Assembly: GCA_037783545.1 (NCBI GenBank)
Contig: JBBELK010000297.1
Coordinates: 1,798,001 to 1,862,000 of the forward strand
Direction: 5' to 3'
DNA from: Henricia sp. BOLD:AAB3569
Taxonomy: Eukaryota; Echinodermata; Asteroidea; Spinulosida; Echinasteridae
DNA length: 64,000 bases
Shown here: positions 33,001-46,700 of the stretch, piece after piece
Numbering within the stretch: position 1 is the stretch's first letter
Layout of the letters: each line of letters starts with the position of its first letter
Program-made: the position numbers and the translations under genes
The notes under the pieces: generated by a model
Seen by the model: the letters and a program-made list of their open reading frames with translations, nothing else
Database searches by the model: none
What the model was told of the DNA's origin: nothing

Positions 33001-34672
33001 GAGCTGCAAATCCTTTGAACTACAAGCAGAAATGTACCCCTTTACCCACGAATCACCCACGAAAAAATAAATTGTAAATTGGTTTGCTATGACTGCTTTT
33101 GTAACTATGTTGTATGGATTTATAGCACATTGTGAATCTGATGGGAGGTTAGCAACGAGCCATACTTTTGGATCTGTGACAATTCTTTGGATATCTCAAA
33201 CTATTAATTCTTGTTTTCCTCTATTTTCATTACAGATGATATTTGATTTGATTATCGCAACCTGAACCATCTTCAAGTTGCCCCAGCGATGTGTCAAGAT
33301 TAGAGTCAATTGTATTTGGTTTAAATTCATGAAGGTCGACCAGAAAACGTTACCACAAAGCTAAACGACTTTATTATTACAAAATTATAACAAAAAAACA
33401 GTCCATTTCTTATTTGTGGCTCTACCACCATTTGTGGCTTTACCATTTATTTCAAACAAATATTATATACTGCCACGTATGAGACCGAGTAACCCCTACT
33501 GCCTATTTACCTCAACACACACTTCCCTTTTTGTTAACATACGACTCCCCCTCCCCCTAAAACCTGAATGTTTTACACACAATAGCGAAACAATGGAAAG
33601 GGTATAGTCACTCGGTCTCATATCTTGCACCAAATAGAAAATATACCATGCACAAAAGAAACAATTTCCTCCACCTTTTTTTTTTATTAAAACAAGTTGC
33701 CAGGAGTCATATTGTTTAGCCATTTAAAAACCAAGAATACTACCTTTTATATTTAACTCTTTTAGAAAAAGGGACACAGTTTAGTCTAGCAAACATCCGC
33801 TGAATGTGGATTATTTTTGTTGGCATTCAGAGACGGACCAATGGAATACTAATGTGAAATTGTCACTGTGTGTGTTGCCATGGTTGTTGGGTCTCTACAC
33901 TAAAACCAGTGAACATTTAGCAATGGATGTTACCAGCGAATGTTAGACCCATTTACCATGGCACCAAGACTAATTTTATGATTCAGACTTTCTTCACAAT
34001 CTGAATCAGTTTTCCCCTTACTTCCTAGCTTATGAAGATTATATACCGATATGCATATGTATCAATTTATTTGTTTTGTTTTGTATGGATGTACATGTAT
34101 GTTAAACGTTTATGACTGATGACAACTATTCCTAAATTTGTAGAGGAACAATCCTAATGTTCCGTGACACTTTCACTGGGACAAAGGTTTGAGAGTGGTT
34201 TTGGGTTGCCTGAGGGTTACTGAACAAATCTAGCTTGGGTAACCCTCTTCAAAATGTCAGTAATCTTTAGTAGGGTCTAAAGTGGGGGTAAAATTTTAAA
34301 AAGTCCTCAATAATCAAACCATTCAAAGAAATTCAGACACGTATTTTGAATTACGAAGGCAATTTTGTGATGGGTGGCAAAATGAAATTGATTTTAACAA
34401 GTGTAGTGTTCAAACAAATCTTACAAATCTCAAACAAAATTTCTTACGAGGCACGAAGAAAGCTATCGTCAAAATTGGTCTGAAAATGATGTTTTTATTT
34501 GTTGGATGACGCTAAAAATTTGGAATCAAATAGAATAAGAGTTACTCTTTCCAAATAAATTATTCCATAGATTTGGCATTTGTTTGTCCCCCGTTACACC
34601 CGACATGTGCTATTTGCCATACAAGTGTATCATTAAAAATGCCTTCAAAACACATTTTTGTAAATTGTACTT
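33001..34672. other. Intergenic or intronic sequence with small foldbacks
   Basis: No coding sequence recognised. A likely MITE lies at 33478-33621 (TATGAGACCGAGT and ACTCGGTCTCATA). Loosely inverted GTCTAGCAAACATCC/CAGCGAATGTTAGAC words occur at 33790-33950. At 34585-34610 GTCCCCCGTTACACC recalls the inner arm of the 9488-9729 MITE. Confidence 0.5.
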
Positions 34673-34784
34673 AAAGGGACACACTGGCTTTGTTGGGCTA
34701 TTTTGGGCTCGAAATAGACCCATACATTATTTTGAAGCGCTTTCCAGAGTAAATTAGATATATCCTGAAAAGACGCCGTCAAAT
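34673..34784 (+). mobile_element. Left terminus of a TTAAAGGGACAC-type element at the satellite edge
   Basis: Begins TTAAAGGGACACACTGGC, the same TTAAAGG start as the TTAA elements elsewhere in the window, and grades directly into the first satellite monomer (GTGGCCATTTTTGAC). No matching right terminus is found after the array. Confidence 0.5.
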
Positions 34785-37700
34785 GTGGCCATTTTTGACA
34801 AAAATCGCTGGACTAACCCCTTATGATTTTTGTCATTTTTGGCCAAAATTGTACGAATCAGATTTTCCTCATAATGTCAGGAAATGTTGCTTAGACCCAA
34901 TAGATGTTATTTCTTGAATTAGACCCTGACTGCTCACCCAGACAAAGAAATATTAAAGTTTGAAAATTTCTGATTTTGAGGAAAATTTTAAATGTTTTTG
35001 GCCAAAATGTCAATTTTTCATAGGAATTGGCTTCGAGAACTACCGAAATAGGTTCCAAACGGGCTAAACTTTCGTTAGGCGTACTTTCTAAGACATTTTT
35101 TTAAAAAGTCAATTTTTGGCCATTTTTGACAAAAATCGCTGGACTAACCCCTTATGATTTTTGTCATTTTTGGCCAAATATTGTACGAATCAGATTTTCC
35201 TCATAACGTCAGGAAATGTTGCTTAGACCCAATAGATGTTATTTCTTGAATTAGACCCTGACTGCTCACCCAGACAAAGAAATATTAAAGTTTGAAAATT
35301 TCTGATTTTGAGGAAAATTATAAATGTTTTTAGCCAAAATGTCAATTTTTCATAGGATTTGGCTTCGAGAACTACCCAAATAGGTTCAAAACGGGCTAAA
35401 CTTTCGTTAGGAGTACTTTCTGAGACATTTTTAAAAAGGTCAATTTTTGGCCATTTTTGACAAAAATCGCTGGACTAACCCCTTATGATTTTTGTCATTT
35501 TTGGCAAAAAATTGTACGAATCAGATTTTCCTCATAATGTCAGGAAATGTTGCTTAGACCTAATAGATGTTATTTCTTGAATTAGACCCTGACTGCTCAC
35601 CCAGACAAAGAAATATTAGAGTTTGAAAATTTCTGATTTTGAGGAAAATTATAAATGTTTTTGGCCAAAATGTACATTTTTCATAGGATTTGGCTTCGAG
35701 AACTACCGAAATAGGTTCCAAACGGGCTAAAGTTTCGTTAGGAGTACTTTCTGAGACATTTTTAAAAAGGTCAATTTTTGGCCATTTTTGACAAAAATCG
35801 CTGGACTAACCCCTTATGATTTTTGTCATTTTTGGCCAAAAATTGTACGAATCAGATTTTCCTCATAATGTCCGGAAATGTTGCTTAGACCCAATAGATG
35901 TTATTTCTTGAATTAAACCCTGACTGCTCACCCAGACAAAGAAATATTAAAGTTTGAAAATTTCTGATTTTGAGGAAAATTATAAATGTTTTTGGCCAAA
36001 ATGTCAATTTTTCATAGGATTTGGCTTCGAGAACTACCGAAATAGGTTCCAAACGGGCTAAACTTTCGTTAGGAGTACTTTCTGAGACATTTTACAAAAA
36101 GTCAATTGTTGGCCATTTTTGACAAAAATCGCTGGACTAACCCCTTATGATTTTTGTCATTTTTGGCCAAAAATTGTACGAATCAGATTTTCCTCATAAC
36201 GTCAGGAAATGTTGCTTAGACCCAATAGATGTTATTTCTTGAATTAGACCCTGACTGCTCACCCAGACAAAGAAATATTAAAGTTTGAAAATTTCTGATT
36301 TTGAGAAAAATTATAAATGTTTTTAGCCAAAATGTCAATTTTTCATAGGATTTGGCTTCGAGAACTGCCGAAATAGGTTCAAAACGGGCTAAACTTTCGT
36401 TAGGAGTACTTTCTGAGACATTTTTAAAAAGGTAAATTTTTGGCCATTTTTGACAAAAATCGCTGGACTAACCCCTTATAATTTTTGTCATTTTTGGCAA
36501 AAAATTGTACGAATCAGATTTTCCTCATAATGTCAGGAAATGTTGCTTAGACCTAATAGATGTTATTTCTTGAATTAGACCCTGACTGCTCACCCAGACA
36601 AAGAAATATTAGAGTTTGAAAATTTCTGATTTTGAGGAAAATTATAAATGTTTTTGGCCAAAATGTACATTTTTCATAGGATTTGGCTTCGAGAACTACC
36701 GAAATAGGTTCCAAACGGGCTAAAGTTTCGTTAGGAGTACTTTCTGAGACATTTTTAAAAAGGTCAATTTTTGGCCATTTTTGACAAAAATCGCTGGACT
36801 AACCCCTTATGATTTTTGTCATTTTTGGCCAAAAATTGTACGAATCAGATTTTCCTCATAACGTCAGGAAATGTTGCTTAGACCCAATAGATGTTATTTC
36901 TTGAATTAGACCCTGACTGCTCACCCAGACAAAGAAATATTAAAGTTTGAAAATTTCTGATTTTGAGAAAAATTATAAATGTTTTTAGCCAAAATGTCAA
37001 TTTTTCATAGGATTTGGCTTCGAGAACTGCCGAAATAGGTTCAAAACGGGCTAAACTTTCGTTAGGAGTACTTTCTGAGACATTTTTAAAAAGGTAAATT
37101 TTTGGCCATTTTTGACAAAAATCGCTGGACTAACCCCTTATGATTTTTGTCATTTTTGGCCAAAAATTGTACGAATCAGATTTTCCTCATAATGTCAGGA
37201 AATGTTGCTTAGACCCAATAGATGTTATTTCTTGAATTAGACCCTGACTGCTCACCCAGACAAAGAAATATTAGAGTTTGAAAATTTCTGATTTTGAGGA
37301 AAATTATAAATGTTTTTGGCCAAAATGTACATTTTTCATAGGATTTGGCTTCGAGAACTACCGAAATAGGTTCCAAACGGGCTAAAGTTTCGTTAGGAGT
37401 ACTTTCTGAGACATTTTTAAAAAGGTCAATTTTTGGCCATTTTTGACAAAAATCGCTGGACTAACCCCTTATGATTTTTGTCATTTTTGGCCAAAAATTG
37501 TACGAATCAGATTTTCCTCATAACGTCAGGAAATGTTGCTTAGACCCAATAGATGTTATTTCTTGAATTAGACCCTGACTGCTCACCCAGACAAAGAAAT
37601 ATTAAAGTTTGAAAATTTCTGATTTTGAGAAAAATTATAAATGTTTTTAGCCAAAATGTCAATTTTTCATAGGATTTGGCTTCGAGAACTGCCGAAATAG

Positions 37701-40700
37701 GTTCAAAACGGGCTAAACTTTCGTTAGGAGTACTTTCTGAGACATTTTTAAAAAGGTAAATTTTTGGCCATTTTTGACAAAAATCGCTGGACTAACCCCT
37801 TATGATTTTTGTCATTTTTGGCCAAAAATTGTACGAATCAGATTTTCCTCATAATGTCAGGAAATGTTGCTTAGACCCAATAGATGTTATTTCTTGAATT
37901 AGACCCTGACTGCTCACCCAGACAAAGAAATATTAAAATTTGAAAATTTCTGATTTTTAGGAAAATTATAAATGTTTTTGGCCAAAATGTCAATTTTTCA
38001 TAGGATTTTGCTTCGAGAACTACGAAATAGGTTCAAAACGGGCTAAACTTTCGTTAGGAGTACCTTCTGAAACATTTTACAAAAAGTAAATTTTTGTCCA
38101 TTTTTGCAAAAAATCACTGGACTAACCCCTTATGATTTTTGTCATTTTTGGCCAAAAATTGTACGAATCAGATTTTCCTCATAATGTCAGGAAATGTTGC
38201 TTAGACCCAATAGATGTTATTTCTTGAATTAGACCCTGACTGCTCACCCAGACAAAGAAATATTAAAGTTTGAAAATTTCTGATTTTGAGGAAAATTATA
38301 AATGTTTTTAGCCAAAATGTCAATTTTTCATAGGATTTGGCTTCGAGAACTGCCGAAATAGGTTCAAAACGGGCTAAACTTTCGTTAGGAGTACTTTCTG
38401 AGACATTTTTAAAAAGGTAAATTTTTGGCCATTTTTGACAAAAATCGCTGCCCCTTATGATTTTTGTCATTTTTGGCCAAAAATTTTACGAATCAGATTT
38501 TCCTCATAATGTCAGGAAATGTTGCTTAGACCCAATAGATGTTATTTCTTGAATTAGACCCTGACTGCTCACCCAGACAAAGAAATATTAAAATTTGAAA
38601 ATTTCTGATTTTTAGGAAAATTATAAATGTTTTTGGCCAAAATGTCAATTTTTCATAGGATTTTGCTTCGAGAACTACGAAATAGGTTCAAAACGGGCTA
38701 AACTTTGTCATTTTTGGCCAAAAATTGTACGAATCAGATTTTCCTCATAATGTCAGGAAATGTTGCTTAGACCCAATAGATGTTATTTCTTGAATTAGAC
38801 CCTGACTGCTCACCCAGACAAAGAAATATTAAAGTTTGAAAATTTCTGATTTTGAGAAAAATTATAAATGTTTTTAGCCAAAATGTCAATTTTGCATAGG
38901 ATTTGGCTTCGAGAACTGCCGAAATAGGTTCAAAACGGGCTAAACTTTCGTTAGGAGTACTTTCTGAGACATTTTTAAAAAGGTAAATTTTTGGCCATTT
39001 TTGACAAAAATCGCTGGACTAACCCCTTATGATTTTTGTCATTTTTGGCCAAAAATTGTACGAATCAGATTTTCCTCATAATGTCAGGAAATGTTGCTTA
39101 GACCCAATAGATGTTATTTCTTGAATTAGACCCTGACTGCTCACCCAGACAAAGAAATATTAAAATTTGAAAATTTCTGATTTTTAGGAAAATTATAAAT
39201 GTTTTTGGCCAAAATGTCAATTTTTCATAGGATTTTGCTTCGAGAACTACGAAATAGGTTCAAAACGGGCTAAACTTTCGTTAGGAGTACCTTCTGAAAC
39301 ATTTTACAAAAAGTAAATTTTTGTCCATTTTTGCAAAAAATCACTTATGATTTTTGTCATTTTTGGCCAAAAATTGTACGAATCAGATTTTCCTCATAAT
39401 GTCAGGAAATGTTGCTTAGACCCAATAGATGTTATTTCTTGAATTAGACCCTGACTGCTCACCCAGACAAAGAAATATTAAAGTTTGAAAATTTCTGATT
39501 TTGAGGAAAATTATAAATGTTTTTGGCCAAAATGTCAATTTTGCATAGGATTTGGCTTCGAGAACTGCCGAAATAGGTTCAAAACGGGCTAAACTTTCGT
39601 TAGGAGTACTTTCTGAGACATTTTTAAAAAGATAAATTTTTGGCCATTTTTGACAAAAATCGCTGGACTAACCCCTTATGATTTTTGTCATTTTTGGCCA
39701 AAAATTGTACGAATCAGATTTTCCTCATAATGTCAGGAAATGTTGCTTAGACCCAATAGATGTTATTTCTTGAATTAGACTCTGACTGCTCACCCAGACA
39801 AAGAAATATTAAAATTTGAAAATTTCTGATTTTTAGGAAAATTATAAATGTTTTTGGCCAAAATGTCAATTTTTCATAGGATTTTGCTTCGAGAACTACG
39901 AAATAGGTTCAAAACGGGCTAAACTTTCGTTAGGAGTACCTTCTGAAACATTTTACAAAAAGTAAATTTTTGTCCATTTTTGCAAAAAATCACTGGACTA
40001 ACCCCTTATGATTTTTGTCATTTTTGGCCAAAAATTGTACGAATCAGATTTTCCTCATAATGTCAGGAAATGTTGCTTAGACCCAATAGATGTTATTTCT
40101 TGAATTAGACCCTGACTGCTCACCCAGACAAAGAAATATTAAAGTTTGAAAATTTCTGATTTTGAGGAAAATTATAAATGTTTTTAGCCAAAATGTCAAT
40201 TTTTCATAGGATTTGGCTTCGAGAACTGCCGAAATAGGTTCAAAACGGGCTAAACTTTCGTTAGGAGTACTTTCTGAGACATTTTTAAAAAGGTAAATTT
40301 TTGGCCATTTTTGACAAAAATCGCTGGACTAACCCCTTATGATTTTTGTCATTTTTGGCCAAAAATTGTACGAATCAGATTTTCCTCATAACGTCAGGAA
40401 ATGTTGCTTAGACCCAATAGATGTTATTTCTTGAATTAGACCCTGACTGCTCACCCAGACAAAGAAATATTAAAGTTTGAAAATTTCTGATTTTAAGGAA
40501 AATTATAAATGTTTTTGGCCAAAATGTCAATTTTTCATAGGATTTGGCTTCGAGAACTACCGAAATAGGTTCCAAACGGGCTAAACTTTCGTTAGGAGTA
40601 CTTTGTGAGACATTTTACAAAAAGGTAAATTTTTGGCCATTTTTGCAAAAAATCACTGGACTAACCCCTTATGATTTTTGTCATTTTTTGCCAAAAATTG

Positions 40701-43700
40701 TACGAATCAGATTTTCCTCATAATGTCAGGAAATGTTGCTTAGACCCAATAGATGTTATTTCTTGAATTAGACCCTGACTGCTCACCCAGACAAAGAAAT
40801 ATTAAAATTTGAAAATTTCTGATTTTTAGGAAAATTATAAATGTTTTTGGCCAAAATGTCAATTTTTCATAGGATTTTGCTTCGAGAACTACGAAATAGG
40901 TTCAAAACGGGCTAAACTTTCGTTAGGAGTACCTTCTGAAACATTTTACAAAAAGTAAATTTTTGTCCATTTTTGCAAAAAATCACTGGACTAACCCCTT
41001 ATGATTTTTGTCATTTTTGGCCAAAAATTGTACGAATCAGATTTTCCTCATAATGTCAGGAAATGTTGCTTAGACCCAATAGATGTTATTTCTTGAATTA
41101 GACCCTGACTGCTCACACAGACAAAGAAATATTAAAGTTTGAAAATTTCTGATTTTGAGGAAAATTATAAATGTTTTTGGCCAAAATGTCAATTTTGCAT
41201 AGGATTTGGCTTCGAGAACTGCCGAAATAGGTTCAAAATGGGCTAAACTTTCGTTAGGAGTACTTTCTGAGACATTTTTAAAAAGATAAATTTTTGGCCA
41301 TTTTTGACAAAAATCGCTGGACTAACCCCTTATGATTTTTGTCATTTTTGGCCAAAAATTGTACGAATCAGATTTTCCTCATAATGTCAGGAAATGTTGC
41401 TTAGACCCAATAGATGTTATTTCTTGAATTAGACTCTGACTGCTCACCCAGACAAAGAAATATTAAAATTTGAAAATTTCTGATTTTTAGGAAAATTATA
41501 AATGTTTTTGGCCAAAATGTCAATTTTTCATAGGATTTTGCTTCGAGAACTACGAAATAGGTTCAAAACGGGCTAAACTTTCGTTAGGAGTACCTTCTGA
41601 AACATTTTACAAAAAGTAAATTTTTGTCCATTTTTGCAAAAAATCACTGGACTAACCCCTTATGATTTTTGTCATTTTTGGCCAAAAATTGTACGAATCA
41701 GATTTTCCTCATAATGTCAGGAAATGTTGCTTAGACCCAATAGATGTTATTTCTTGAATTAGACCCTGACTGCTCACCCAGACAAAGAAATATTAAAATT
41801 TGAAAATTTCTGATTTTTAGGAAAATTATAAATGTTTTTGGCCAAAATGTCAATTTTTCATAGGATTTTGCTTCGAGAACTACGAAATAGGTTCAAAACG
41901 GGCTAAACTTTCGTTAGGAGTACCTTCTGAAACATTTTACAAAAAGTAAATTTTTGTCCATTTTTGCAAAAAATCACTGGACTAACCCCTTATGATTTTT
42001 GTCATTTTTGGCCAAAAATTGTACGAATCAGATTTTCCTCATAATGTCAGGAAATGTTGCTTAGACCCAATAGATGTTATTTCTTGAATTAGACCCTGAC
42101 TGCTCACCCAGACAAAGAAATATTAAAGTTTGAAAATTTCTGATTTTGAGAAAAATTATAAATGTTTTTAGCCAAAATGTCAATTTTTCATAGGATTTGG
42201 CTTCGAGAACTGCCGAAATAGGTTCAAAACGGGCTAAACTTTCGTTAGGAGTACTTTCTGAGACATTTTTAAAAAGGTAAATTTTTGGCCATTTTTGACA
42301 AAAATCGCTGGACTAACCCCTTATGATTTTTGTCATTTTTGGCCAAAAATTGTACGAATCAGATTTTCCTCATAATGTCAGGAAATGTTGCTTAGACCCA
42401 ATAGATGTTATTTCTTGAATTAGACCCTGACTGCTCACCCAGACAAAGAAATATTAAAGTTTGAAAATTTCTGATTTTGAGAAAAATTATAAATGTTTTT
42501 AGCCAAAATGTCAATTTTTCATAGGATTTGGCTTCGAGAACTGCCGAAATAGGTTCAAAACGGGCTAAACTTTCGTTAGGAGTACTTTCTGAGACATTTT
42601 TAAAAAGGTAAATTTTTGGCCATTTTTGACAAAAATCGCTGGACTAACCCCTTATGATTTTTGTCATTTTTGGCCAAAAATTGTACGAATCAGATTTTCC
42701 TCATAATGTCAGGAAATGTTGCTTAGACCCAATATATGTTATTTCTTGAATTAGACCCTGACTGCTCACCCAGACAAAAGAAATATTAAAATTTGAAAAT
42801 TTCTGATTTTTAGGAAAATTATAAATGTTTTTGGCCAAAATGTCAATTTTTCATAGGATTTTGCTTCGAGAACTACGAAATAGGTTCAAAACGGGCTAAA
42901 CTTTCGTTAGGAGTACCTTCTGAAACATTTTACAAAAAGTAAATTTTTGTCCATTTTTGCAAAAAATCACTTATGTTTTTTGTCATTTTTGGCCAAAAAT
43001 TGTACGAATCAGATTTTCCTCATAATGTCAGGAAATGTTGCTTAGACCCAATAGATGTTATTTCTTGAATTAGACCCTGACTGCTCACCCAGACAAAGAA
43101 ATATTAAAGTTTGAAAATTTCTGATTTTGAGGAAAATTATAAATGTTTTTGGCCAAAATGTCAATTTTGCATAGGATTTGGCTTCGAGAACTGCCGAAAT
43201 AGGTTCAAAACGGGCTAAACTTTCGTTAGGAGTACTTTCTGAGACATTTTTAAAAAGATAAATTTTTGGCCATTTTTGACAAAAATCGCTGGACTAACCC
43301 CTTATGATTTTTGTCATTTTTGGCCAAAAATTGTACGAATCAGATTTTCCTCATAATGTCAGGAAATGTTGCTTAGACCCAATAGATGTTATTTCTTGAA
43401 TTAGACCCTGACTGCTCACCCAGACAAAGAAATATTAAAGTTTGAAAATTTCTGATTTTAAGGAAAATTATAAATGTTTTTGGCCAAAATGTCAATTTTT
43501 CATAGGATTTGGCTTCGAGAACTACCGAAATAGGTTCCAAACGGGCTAAACTTTCGTTAGGAGTACTTTGTGAGACATTTTACAAAAAGGTAAATTTTTG
43601 GCCATTTTTGCAAAAAATCACTGGACTAACCCCTTATGATTTTTGTCATTTTTTGCCAAAAATTGTACGAATCAGATTTTCCTCATAATGTCAGGAAATG

Positions 43701-46700
43701 TTGCTTAGACCCAATAGATGTTATTTCTTGAATTAGACCCTGACTGCTCACCCAGACAAAGAAATATTAAAATTTGAAAATTTCTGATTTTTAGGAAAAT
43801 TATAAATGTTTTTGGCCAAAATGTCAATTTTTCATAGGATTTTGCTTCGAGAACTACGAAATAGGTTCAAAACGGGCTAAACTTTCGTTAGGAGTACCTT
43901 CTGAAACATTTTACAAAAAGTAAATTTTTGTCCATTTTTGCAAAAAATCACTGGACTAACCCCTTATGATTTTTGTCATTTTTGGCCAAAAATTGTACGA
44001 ATCAGATTTTCCTCATAATGTCAGGAAATGTTGCTTAGACCCAATAGATGTTATTTCTTGAATTAGACCCTGACTGCTCACCCAGACAAAGAAATATTAA
44101 AGTTTGAAAATTTCTGATTTTGAGGAAAATTATAAATGTTTTTAGCCAAAATGTCAATTTTTCATAGGATTTGGCTTCGAGAACTGCCGAAATAGGTTCA
44201 AAACGGGCTAAACTTTCGTTAGGAGTACTTTCTGAGACATTTTTAAAAAGGTAAATTTTTGGCCATTTTTGACAAAAATCGCTGGACTAACCCTTATGAT
44301 TTTTGTCATTTTTGGCCAAAAATTGTACGAATCAGATTTTCCTCATAATGTCAGGAAATGTTGCTTAGACCCATTAGATGTTATTTCTTGAATTAGACTC
44401 TGACTGCTCACCCAGACAAAGAAATATTAAAATTTGAAAATTTCTGATTTTTAGGAAAATTATAAATGTTTTTGGCCAAAATGTCAATTTTTCATAGGAT
44501 TTTGCTTCGAGAACTACGAAATAGGTTCAAAACGGGCTAAACTTTCGTTAGGAGTACCTTCTGAAACATTTTACAAAAAGTAAATTTTTGTCCATTTTTG
44601 CAAAAAATCACTGGACTAACCCCTTATGATTTTTGTCATTTTTGGCCAAAAATTGTACGAATCAGATTTTCCTCATAATGTCAGAAAATGTTGCTTAGAC
44701 CCAATAGATGTTATTTCTTGAATTAGACCCTGACTGCTCACCCAGACAAAGAAATATTAAAGTTTGAAAATTTCTGATTTTGAGGAAATTTATAAATGTT
44801 TTTAGCCAAAATGTCAATTTTTCATAGGATTTGGCTTCGAGAACTGCCGAAATAGGTTCAAAACGGGCTAAACTTTCGTTAGGAGTACTTTCTGAGACAT
44901 TTTTAAAAAGGTAAATTTTTGGCCATTTTTGACAAAAATCGCTGGACTAACCCCTTATGATTTTTGTCATTTTTGGCCAAAAATTGTACGAATCAGATTT
45001 TCCTCATAACGTCAGGAAATGTTGCTTAGACCCAATAGATGTTATTTCTTGAATTAGATCCTGACTGCTCACCCAGACAAAGAAATATTAAAGTTTGAAA
45101 ATTTCTGATTTTAAGGAAAATTATAAATGTTTTTGGCCAAAATGTCAATTTTTCATAGGATTTGGCTTCGAGAACTACCGAAATAGGTTCCAAACGGGCT
45201 AAACTTTCGTTAGGAGTACTTTGTGAGACATTTTACAAAAAGGTAAATTTTTGGCAATTTTTGCAAAAAATCACTGGACTAACCCCTTATGATTTTTGTC
45301 ATTTTTGGCCAAAAATTGTACGAATCAGATTTTCCTCATAATGTCAGGAAATGTTGCTTAGACCCAATAGATGTTATTTCTTGAATTAGACCCTGACTGC
45401 TCACCCAGACAAAGAAATATTAAAGTTTGAAAATTTCTGATTTTGAGGAAAATTATAAATGTTTTCAGCCAAAATGTCAATTTTTCATAGGATTTGGCTT
45501 CGAGAACTGCCGAAATAGGTTCAAAACGGGCTAAACTTTCGTTAGGAGTACTTTCTGAGACATTTTTAAAAAGGTAAATTTTTGGCCATTTTTGACAAAA
45601 ATCGCTGGACTAACCCCTTATGATTTTTGTCATTTTTGGCCAAAAATTGTACGAATCAGATTTTCCTCATAACGTCAGGAAATGTTGCTTAGACCCAATA
45701 GATGTTATTTCTTGAATTAGACCCTGACTGCTCACCCAGACAAAGAAATATTAAAGTTTGAAAATTTCTGATTTTAAGGAAAATTATAAATGTTTTTGGC
45801 CAAAATGTCAATTTTTCATAGGATTTGGCTTCGAGAACTACCGAAATAGGTTCCAAACGGGCTAAACTTTCGTTAGGAGTACTTTGTGAGACATTTTACA
45901 AAAAGGTAAATTTTTGGCCATTTTTGCAAAAAATCACTGGACTAACCCCTTATGATTTTTGTCATTTTTGGCCAAAAATTGTACGAATCAGATTTTCCTC
46001 ATAATGTCAGGAAATGTTGCTTAGACCCAATAGATGTTATTTCTTGAATTAGACCCTGACTGCTCACCCAGACAAAGAAATATTAAAATTTGAAAATTTC
46101 TGATTTTTAGGAAAATTATAAATGTTTTTGGCCAAAATGTCAATTTTTCATAGGATTTTGCTTCGAGAACTACGAAATAGGTTCAAAACGGGCTAAACTT
46201 TCGTTAGGAGTACCTTCTGAAACATTTTACAAAAAGTAAATTTTTGTCCATTTTTGCAAAAAATCACTGGACTAACCCCTTATGATTTTTGTCATTTTTG
46301 GCCAAAAATTGTACGAATCAGATTTTCCTCATAATGTCAGGAAATGTTGCTTAGACCCAATAGATGTTATTTCTTGAATTAGACCCTGACTGCTCACCCA
46401 GACAAAGAAATATTAAAGTTTGAAAATTTCTGATTTTGAGGAAAATTATAAATGTTTTTAGCCAAAATGTCAATTTTTCATAGGATTTGGCTTCGAGAAC
46501 TGCCGAAATAGGTTCAAAACGGGCTAAACTTTCGTTAGGAGTACTTTCTGAGACATTTTTAAAAAGGTAAATTTTTGGCCATTTTTGACAAAAATCGCTG
46601 GACTAACCCCTTATGATTTTTGTCATTTTTGGCCAAAAATTGTACGAATCAGATTTTCCTCATAATGTCAGGAAATGTTGCTTAGACCCAATAGATGTTA

